From Candidatus Faecalibacterium intestinigallinarum (GTDB lineage: Bacteria; Bacillota; Clostridia; Oscillospirales; Ruminococcaceae): DNA of 64,000 nt. Of the stretch, positions 57,970 to 64,000 are shown one piece after another. How positions within the stretch are numbered: position 1 is the stretch's first letter; each line of letters begins with the position of its first letter. Position numbers and translations under genes: made by a program. The notes below the pieces were generated by a model that was given only the letters and a program-made list of their open reading frames with translations, had not been told where the DNA came from and did not search any database. The DNA is taken from contig DXHQ01000078.1 of assembly GCA_019113345.1 (NCBI GenBank), positions 1 to 64,000 of the forward strand. Direction: 5' to 3'.

Positions 57970-58902
57970 GTGGAACAGCGAGAATTTGCGGTGGAAGCCG
58001 AGGACGCCGGCCAGCGGATCGACCGCTTTCTGGCCGGGGAGGACACCGGCCTTTCCCGCAGCGCGCTGCAAAACCTGATCGCCGAAGGGCGCGTTCTGGC
58101 CAACGGCCAGCCGGCGGCCAAAAACCGCAAGCTCAAGGCGGGGGACACCATCCTGCTCGAGATCCCGGACGCCGCCCCCATCGCGGCGGTGGCGCAGGAT
58201 ATCCCGCTGGACATCGTCTATGAGGACGCCCACCTGCTGGTGGTGAACAAGCCCAAGGGGATGGTGGTCCATCCGGCCCCCGGCAACCCCGACGGCACCC
58301 TGGTCAACGCCCTGCTGTTTCACTGCCGGGGCAGCCTTTCGGGCATCGGCGGTGAGATCCGCCCCGGCATCGTCCACCGCATCGACAAGGACACCAGCGG
58401 CCTGCTGGTGGTGGCCAAGGACGACGCCACCCACATCGGACTGTCCCGCCAGATGGCCGAGCACAGCGTCGAGCGGGCCTACCAGACGGTGGTCTACGGG
58501 GGCTTTGCCCAGGACGAGGGCTTTGTGGAGGGATATCTCGGCCGCTCCAAAACCGACCGTAAAAAGATGGCGGTCTACCCCGCGGGCGAGCCCCACGCCA
58601 AATACGCCTACACCGGCTGGAAGGTGCTGGAGCGGCTGGGGGAGTTCACCCTGCTGGAATGCCGGCTCAAGACCGGGCGGACCCACCAGATCCGGGTGCA
58701 TATGGCCTCCATCCGCCACCCGGTGGCGGGGGACCCGGTCTACGGGCCCCGCAGCTGCATCGAAAGTCTGCACGGGCAGTGCCTGCACGCCAAGACCCTG
58801 GGCTTTGTCCACCCCATCACCGGCGAGCGGCTGTCCTTCGACAGCCCGCTGCCCGAGTACTTCACCCATTTTCTGGCTGGATTAAGGAGGGGACGCGCTT
58901 GA
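57970..58902 (+). CDS. RluA/RluD family pseudouridine synthase
   Basis: S4 domain; LLVVNKPKGMVVHPAPGN; GIVHRIDKDTSGLLVVAK; KTGRTHQIRVHMASIRHPVAGDPVYG. Confidence 0.95.
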   Translation: MEQREFAVEAEDAGQRIDRFLAGEDTGLSRSALQNLIAEGRVLANGQPAAKNRKLKAGDTILLEIPDAAPIAAVAQDIPLDIVYEDAHLLVVNKPKGMVVHPAPGNPDGTLVNALLFHCRGSLSGIGGEIRPGIVHRIDKDTSGLLVVAKDDATHIGLSRQMAEHSVERAYQTVVYGGFAQDEGFVEGYLGRSKTDRKKMAVYPAGEPHAKYAYTGWKVLERLGEFTLLECRLKTGRTHQIRVHMASIRHPVAGDPVYGPRSCIESLHGQCLHAKTLGFVHPITGERLSFDSPLPEYFTHFLAGLRRGRA

Positions 58903-59720
58903 AACTGGAATCCACCCTGGTCCTCTGCGACCTGGACGCCCTGATGCTGGGCCCCGACGGCAACCTGACCCAGGTGCTGCGGGACGTGCTGCAGCTGTTC
59001 ACGGCGCGGGGCGGCCGGCTGACCGTCTTTTCCCAAAAGACGCCCAAGGCGGTGCGGGCCATTCTGGGCAGCGTGCCGCTGGCGGCGCCCGCCCTGCTCT
59101 GCGGGGGGACGCTGGTCTACAGCTTTTCGGCCGGCAGCGGCCAGCCGATGGGCAGCTTTGCCGCGCTGGGGGACGGCTTTCTGGCCAAGCTCCCGGCGGC
59201 CCCCGGCATCGGCATCGCCCTGCAGATGAAGGACGGCGCGACCCGGGTGGTGCGGATGAACCACGCCCTGGAGCGCCGTCTCCGCCGGGAGTGGACCCCC
59301 TATCTGCTGGCCCAGCCCGAGGGGGTGCTGTGCGGGGACGTGCTGCGCGTGCTGCTGTATCAGGACGCCAGGACCATCCCCGCTTTGCAGACCTTTGAAA
59401 AGGCGCTGGAAGAGAGCGGCGCCCCCGTCCGGCAGGAGCGGCTTGCCATCGACTGCCTGGCGCTGACCCCCGGGGACGTCAGCATGGGGGCGGCCTTCAG
59501 TGCGGTCTGCGCCGCGGCCCTGCTCTCGCCCGAAAAGGTCGCGATCCTGGCCGGCAGCGCCCCGATGGTCGAGCTGATGCGGCTGGCCGGGCAGAGCGCC
59601 GCCGCCTTCGACGCCCCCGCCGAGGTGCGCCTTGCGGCCGGACAGACCACCTTCTGCCGCGCTTCGGAAGGGGCGGCGGCCGAGTATCTCTATCAGCTGG
59701 TGCGGAACAGCGGGCGGTAA
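58899..59720 (+). CDS. HAD-like protein (Cof-type), apparently lacking motif IV
   Basis: LVLCDLDALMLGPDGNL DxD motif, LTVFSQKTPKAVRAIL; TTG start preceded by AAGGAGG. Confidence 0.7.
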   Translation: MKLESTLVLCDLDALMLGPDGNLTQVLRDVLQLFTARGGRLTVFSQKTPKAVRAILGSVPLAAPALLCGGTLVYSFSAGSGQPMGSFAALGDGFLAKLPAAPGIGIALQMKDGATRVVRMNHALERRLRREWTPYLLAQPEGVLCGDVLRVLLYQDARTIPALQTFEKALEESGAPVRQERLAIDCLALTPGDVSMGAAFSAVCAAALLSPEKVAILAGSAPMVELMRLAGQSAAAFDAPAEVRLAAGQTTFCRASEGAAAEYLYQLVRNSGR

Positions 59721-59763
59721 AAGGCCGCGCAGGCCGGCAGGCGGGTAAAATTCCTGTAAAAAG

Positions 59764-59798
59764 TTCTCCGCACCCGGTGCGGAGGGCTTTCTTTTTTG
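59764..59798 (+). terminator. intrinsic terminator
   Basis: CTCCGCAC-ccg-GTGCGGAGGGCTTTCTTTTTT. Confidence 0.75.
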
Positions 59799-59814
59799 GG
59801 GAGGATACAGTACA

Positions 59815-60192
59815 ATGATAGGGAAGATCCTCGACAGGCGGGAGCTGGCCTTTCTGGCCCTGTCGGCCGCGGCGGCGGTTCTGTTCGCCGTCCTGGCGCT
59901 GAACGGCACCGCCCCGCTGCGCCCGCCCGAAGGGACAGGCGCGGCCGTCCCTGCCGCCGGCACCCTGCTGGATGCGGCGCGGGTGGACCTGAACACCGCC
60001 GGGCTGGACGCGCTGTGCACCCTGCCCGGCATCGGGGAAAAGCGAGCCCGGGCCATCCTGGCCGACCGCGCGGCCAACGGTCCCTACGCCCGGGTCGAGG
60101 ACGTGACGCGGGTAAGCGGAATTACCCAACATACCATCGAGGACTGGGGCTCCATCGCCTATGTGAGCGGCTCCGGGCCGGAAGGGGAATGA
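59815..60192 (+). CDS. ComEA-like helix-hairpin-helix protein
   Basis: N-terminal TM; VDLNTAGLDALCTLPGIGEKRARAILADRAANGPYARVEDVTRVSGI. Confidence 0.92.
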   Translation: MIGKILDRRELAFLALSAAAAVLFAVLALNGTAPLRPPEGTGAAVPAAGTLLDAARVDLNTAGLDALCTLPGIGEKRARAILADRAANGPYARVEDVTRVSGITQHTIEDWGSIAYVSGSGPEGE

Positions 60193-60198
60193 GGAACG

Positions 60199-62544
60199 AT
60201 GAAGGAAGAAAGCATTTTTATCAACCGGGAGCTCAGCTGGCTGGACTTCAACCAGCGGGTCCTGGTGCTGGGCAAGGACAAAAACGTCCCCCTGGCCGAG
60301 CAGCTCAAGTTTTTGGCAATCTACGGGTCCAACCTGGACGAGTTTTTCATGGTGCGGGTGGGTTCTTTGCAGGAGCGGGCCAACCTCAAGGGCAAAAAGG
60401 AAAAGCCCGAGAACAAGACCAACATGACGGCCGAGGAGCAGCTGAACGCCATCATGCCCAAGACGGCCGAGCTGCAGGCGGACTGCGACAAATACTACCA
60501 CAAGGCCCTCGAGGCGCTGGCCGAGCACGGCTACCGCAAGGTCAACTTTGACAAGATCGGCAAGGAAGAGGAGCGGTTCTGGAAAAAGTATTTCCAGAGC
60601 GAGCTGTTCCCCATCCTCAGCCCCCAGATCGTCGACAACCGCCACCCCTTCCCGTTTCTGCGCAACGAGGAGATCTACCTCGGCGTTCTGCTCAAGGACA
60701 AGAAAGAGGGGGAGCTGAGCCTGGGCATCATCCCCATCTCCAGCCAGATGGAGCGGCTGTGCTTTTTCAAGCGGGACGGCGAGACCCTCTTCGCCCTGAC
60801 CGAGGAGCTGGTCTACCACTATGTGGGGATGGTCTTTGCCAAGGAGAGCATCGTGGAAAAATGCCTGTTCCGGGTCACCCGCAACGCCGACATCGACGTC
60901 AAAGAGGGGATGATGGACCATGACATCGACTATCGCGAGATCATGACCGAGCTGCTCAAGCGCCGCCGCAAGCTGGCGGCCGTCCGGCTGCAGGTTACCC
61001 CCGGCCCCGCGCCCGAGATCGTCAAGATGCTCTGCGCCCGGCTGGAGCTGAGCCACCGCCGGGTCTTTGAGCAGAAGAGCCCGCTGGACCTGAGCTTTTT
61101 CTACAAGCTGGACAGCCGGATGGAAAAGGACGGCCACAGCGAGCTGTTCTATTCACCGGCCCGGCCCATGATGCCGCCCCTCCACTACAGCCTGACCGAG
61201 GAGGTCCAGAAGCACGACGTCCTGCTCTACTATCCCTACCAGTCCATCCGGCCCTTCATCCTGATGCTGAAGAAGGCCGCCCGCGACCCCGACGTCATCT
61301 CGATCAAGATGACCCTCTACCGGCTGGCGCGGGAGTCCCAGATCGTGCAGGCTCTGGTGGACGCCGCCGAAAACGGCAAGGAAGTGGTGGCCCTGGTCGA
61401 ATTGCGGGCCCGCTTTGACGAGCAGAACAACATCGACTGGTCCAAGCAGCTGGAAGAGGCCGGCTGCACGGTGGTCTACGGCTTTGACGACTACAAGGTC
61501 CACTCCAAGCTGACCCTCATCACCCGCAAAAACGCCGGGGGCTACTCCTACATCACCCAGATCGGCACCGGCAACTACAACGAAAAGACCAGCGAGCTGT
61601 ACACCGACCTGTCCTTCATCACCTCCGACCCCGACATCGGCGAGGAGGCGGCGGGCGTCTTCCAGAATCTGGCCGTCCAGAAGCTGACCGAGGAGACCGA
61701 CCAGATGCTGGTGGCGCCGCTGCGGTTCAAGAGCGTCCTGCTGGACGAGATGGACCGGGTGATCGAGGCCGCCCGTCTGGGCCGCCCCGCCTCCATGATC
61801 CTGAAAAACAACTCGATCAGCGACCGGGACATTATCCTCAAGCTGGAAGAGGCCAGCTGCGCCGGGGTCCGGATCGACATGATCGTCCGCGGCATCTGCT
61901 GCGTGCGGGCCGGCGTTCCCGGCAAGACCGAGAACCTGCACATCCGCAGCATCGTCGGCCGCTATCTCGAGCACGCCCGGATCTACAGCTTTGACGACGG
62001 GCGGGAAAAGCGGATCTATATCGCCTCGGGCGACTTCCTCACCCGCAACACCGAGTGCCGGGTGGAGGTAGGCGTCCGCATCAAGGACCCGGCCCTGGTC
62101 CAGAAGCTGACCGATATCCTCGAGATGCAGCTGGCCGACAACGTCAACGCCCGCGAGATGGGCCCAGACGGCAGCTACCAGAAGGTCAAGCCCGCCCCCG
62201 GCGAGCCCCTTGTCAACAGCCAGATGGGGATGTACGAGCTGTTCCGGGGGGACTGGACCCGCGGCGCGGCCGCCCCGGCTGAGCCGGCGCCCGCCCCGCA
62301 GCCCGCCCCCGAGACGGCCGAAGCCGTCCCGGCAGAGCCTGCCCCGACGGCCGAAGCCCCGGCAGAACCCGCTGCGCCCGCCGCAGAGGCGGCTGCCCCC
62401 GCGCCGCAGCCCGCCCCGGCTCCCGTGAAGGAGCCGGACGCCCTGGCAGGCGAGCCCGCCGAGACGGTCGTGGTGGTCAAGGACCAGCCCCAGGGCCTCT
62501 TTGCACGGCTGCGCCGGAGCCTGTTCGGGCGCAAACGCCGGTAA
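60199..62544 (+). CDS. ppk1: polyphosphate kinase 1 with Pro/Ala-rich C-terminal extension
   Basis: FINRELSWLDFNQRVLVLGKD; KMTLYRLARESQIVQALVDAAENGKEVVALVELRARFDEQNNI; YTDLSFITSDPDIGEE. Confidence 0.96.
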   Translation: MKEESIFINRELSWLDFNQRVLVLGKDKNVPLAEQLKFLAIYGSNLDEFFMVRVGSLQERANLKGKKEKPENKTNMTAEEQLNAIMPKTAELQADCDKYYHKALEALAEHGYRKVNFDKIGKEEERFWKKYFQSELFPILSPQIVDNRHPFPFLRNEEIYLGVLLKDKKEGELSLGIIPISSQMERLCFFKRDGETLFALTEELVYHYVGMVFAKESIVEKCLFRVTRNADIDVKEGMMDHDIDYREIMTELLKRRRKLAAVRLQVTPGPAPEIVKMLCARLELSHRRVFEQKSPLDLSFFYKLDSRMEKDGHSELFYSPARPMMPPLHYSLTEEVQKHDVLLYYPYQSIRPFILMLKKAARDPDVISIKMTLYRLARESQIVQALVDAAENGKEVVALVELRARFDEQNNIDWSKQLEEAGCTVVYGFDDYKVHSKLTLITRKNAGGYSYITQIGTGNYNEKTSELYTDLSFITSDPDIGEEAAGVFQNLAVQKLTEETDQMLVAPLRFKSVLLDEMDRVIEAARLGRPASMILKNNSISDRDIILKLEEASCAGVRIDMIVRGICCVRAGVPGKTENLHIRSIVGRYLEHARIYSFDDGREKRIYIASGDFLTRNTECRVEVGVRIKDPALVQKLTDILEMQLADNVNAREMGPDGSYQKVKPAPGEPLVNSQMGMYELFRGDWTRGAAAPAEPAPAPQPAPETAEAVPAEPAPTAEAPAEPAAPAAEAAAPAPQPAPAPVKEPDALAGEPAETVVVVKDQPQGLFARLRRSLFGRKRR

Positions 62545-62599
62545 AGGCATGAAGGACCCGCCGCGCGCATAGAATGTTCCCAGAAAAGGGGGCAGTCCG

Positions 62600-63211
62600 G
62601 TGCAGGCGAGGCGGATCAAACGAATCGGAACAAAACGGACAGCCCGCTGGGGGGCTGCCGGGCGCAGAACAAAACGCCTGGCGGCCCTGCTGTGCGGGCT
62701 GCTCTGCTGTGCGGGGGCGGGGCTTGCCCTGCGGGCCTGCGCCGGCCCCGACGCCCCGGCGGAGTGCAGTCTGGAACGGCTGCGCCCGGCGGCGGAAGCG
62801 GTCTTTCCGCTGGGGACAAGCGGCTGGAGCCTCTCGTCGGGGTACGGCTGGCGGGCCGACCCCCTGGCCGAGAACGGCCCCGGGGAGGAGGAAGAAGCCT
62901 TCCACAAAGGGGTGGACCTGGCCTGCGCCGAGGGCACGCCGGTCCTGGCCGCGATGGACGGGGTGGTCCTGACGGCGGGGCGGAGCGGCAGCTACGGCCT
63001 GTACATCCGCCTTTGTCATCCCGACGGGGTCGAGACCCTCTACGCCCATTTGCAGTACCTCTTTGCCCGGCCGGGCGAGGTGGTGCGGGCGGGGCAGCTG
63101 CTGGGCACTGCCGGGCAGACCGGCCGGGCCACCGGGCCCCACCTCCACTTTGAACTGCTGGAAAAGGCCGTCCGCTGCGACCCCTCGGCCCTGCTGGGTC
63201 TGCCGGCATGA
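62600..63211 (+). CDS. M23 family metallopeptidase
   Basis: LSSGYGWRADPL...FHKGVDLACAEGTPVLAAMDGVVLTAGRSGSYGLYIRLCHPDGVETLYAHLQ...TGPHLHFEL. Confidence 0.94.
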   Translation: MQARRIKRIGTKRTARWGAAGRRTKRLAALLCGLLCCAGAGLALRACAGPDAPAECSLERLRPAAEAVFPLGTSGWSLSSGYGWRADPLAENGPGEEEEAFHKGVDLACAEGTPVLAAMDGVVLTAGRSGSYGLYIRLCHPDGVETLYAHLQYLFARPGEVVRAGQLLGTAGQTGRATGPHLHFELLEKAVRCDPSALLGLPA

Positions 63212-63699
63212 GAGGGCGGGGCCCGGCCTTCCCGCGGCGGGTGCGGGCGGGGAAGTTCGTTTTCCGTGACCCCCTGTGCACCTGCGCGCTGCTGTACATC
63301 CTGCTCTACTTTGACGGCAGCGGCTTTCTGCGGCTGGGGCTGCTGGCGGCAGCTTTGCACGAGTGCGGGCATATAGCGGTCTTTTGGCTGCTGTTCCGCC
63401 GGCTGCCGGTGGTGGAGGTGACCATGACCGGCTTTTGTATGCGGACGGCCGGGCTGCGGCTTTCGCCGGGGCGGCGGTTCTGGCTGGCCGCGGCCGGCCC
63501 GGGGATGAACGCCCTGCTGGCCGCCGTCTGGTGCGCCCGGGTGTCGGCCCGGCTGACGGTAGGGGACGCGGCTTTTCTGGCGGCCAACGTCCTGACCGGA
63601 GTGTTCAACCTGCTGCCCGTCCCGCCTTTGGACGGCGCGCAGATGCTGGGCGCCGGCTGGGAAGCCCTCACGAAAAAATTGCAATCTGCCCCGAAATAG
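63208..63699 (+). CDS. M50 family site-2 protease-like membrane protein (SpoIVFB-like)
   Basis: LLAAALHECGHIAVFWLL (HExxH-like HECGH), C-terminal NVLTGVFNLLPVPPLDGAQML. Confidence 0.9.
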   Translation: MRGRGPAFPRRVRAGKFVFRDPLCTCALLYILLYFDGSGFLRLGLLAAALHECGHIAVFWLLFRRLPVVEVTMTGFCMRTAGLRLSPGRRFWLAAAGPGMNALLAAVWCARVSARLTVGDAAFLAANVLTGVFNLLPVPPLDGAQMLGAGWEALTKKLQSAPK

Positions 63700-63739
63700 G
63701 GTACAATAGGAAGCACAAAAAACCATTTGGGAGGAACCG

Positions 63740-64000
63740 ATGATCGACCAGGATTTGAAAAGCCGGCAGGGCGCGGCCCAAAAGCCGGCCTATGGCATCA
63801 GCCCCAGGCTGAAGGAGGCCCTGAGCCATGTCCAGAAGCCGGGCCGTTATACCGGCGGCGAGCCGGGCAGCGTTTACAAGGAGAAGGACAAGGTGGACGT
63901 CCGCTTTGCCTTCTGCTTCCCCGATACCTACGAGGTGGGTATGTCCTTTTTGGGGGAGAAGATCCTCTACGAGCTTTTGAACCAGCACGAGAACTGGTGG
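63740..64000 (+). CDS. TIGR03960-type B12-binding radical SAM protein (N-terminal fragment, runs off window)
   Basis: MIDQDLKSRQGAAQKPAYGISPRLKEALSHVQKPGRYTGGEPGSVYKEKDKVDVRFAFCFPDTYEVGMSFLGEKILYELLN; open at window end. Confidence 0.85.
   Translation, partial: MIDQDLKSRQGAAQKPAYGISPRLKEALSHVQKPGRYTGGEPGSVYKEKDKVDVRFAFCFPDTYEVGMSFLGEKILYELLNQHENWW

Overview
The window looks like ordinary chromosome from a high-GC Clostridia member (Ruminococcaceae/Faecalibacterium-Gemmiger-like; this taxon is inferred from gene order and protein flavour only). It holds about 64 protein genes, including one cut off by the right edge, and one tRNA-Ser(GGA). I saw no CRISPR array, prophage, transposase or rRNA. 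Recognisable blocks are: pta; azlCD; a type-4 uracil-DNA glycosylase followed by a P-loop ATPase and a nuclease/XPD-like helicase pair; a fructan/sucrose locus (fructokinase, GH32, Lpl-type sugar ABC transporter, LacI, YesL-like protein); a short AT-rich insert with an alkyltransferase-like protein and an SDR; LysR/MATE; rlmD; AraC/galK; rpsF-ssb-rpsR; galU; a TrpX-type ABC transporter; nth; rarA; a Fur-family regulator; and a long housekeeping run miaB-ylbF-mutS-mutL-miaA-(HlyD-like)-sepF-ylmH-divIVA-ileS-lspA-rluD-HAD-comEA-ppk1-M23-M50-TIGR03960. I did not find an obvious large undescribed system. The best leads are smaller: an MGMT-like protein with PYWR in place of PCHR, a duplicated P-loop ATPase with a decayed second Walker A paired with a nuclease-FeS helicase, a metal-binding-looking lipoprotein with DxDxDGxCD repeats, a RING/zinc-ribbon membrane protein, a PPK1 with a disordered tail ending in a basic amphipathic motif, a HAD-like protein missing motif IV, and two well-defined operator arrays (20.2-20.6 kb and 37.27-37.30 kb). 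All calls come from reading the sequence and the ORF track; no searches were run.
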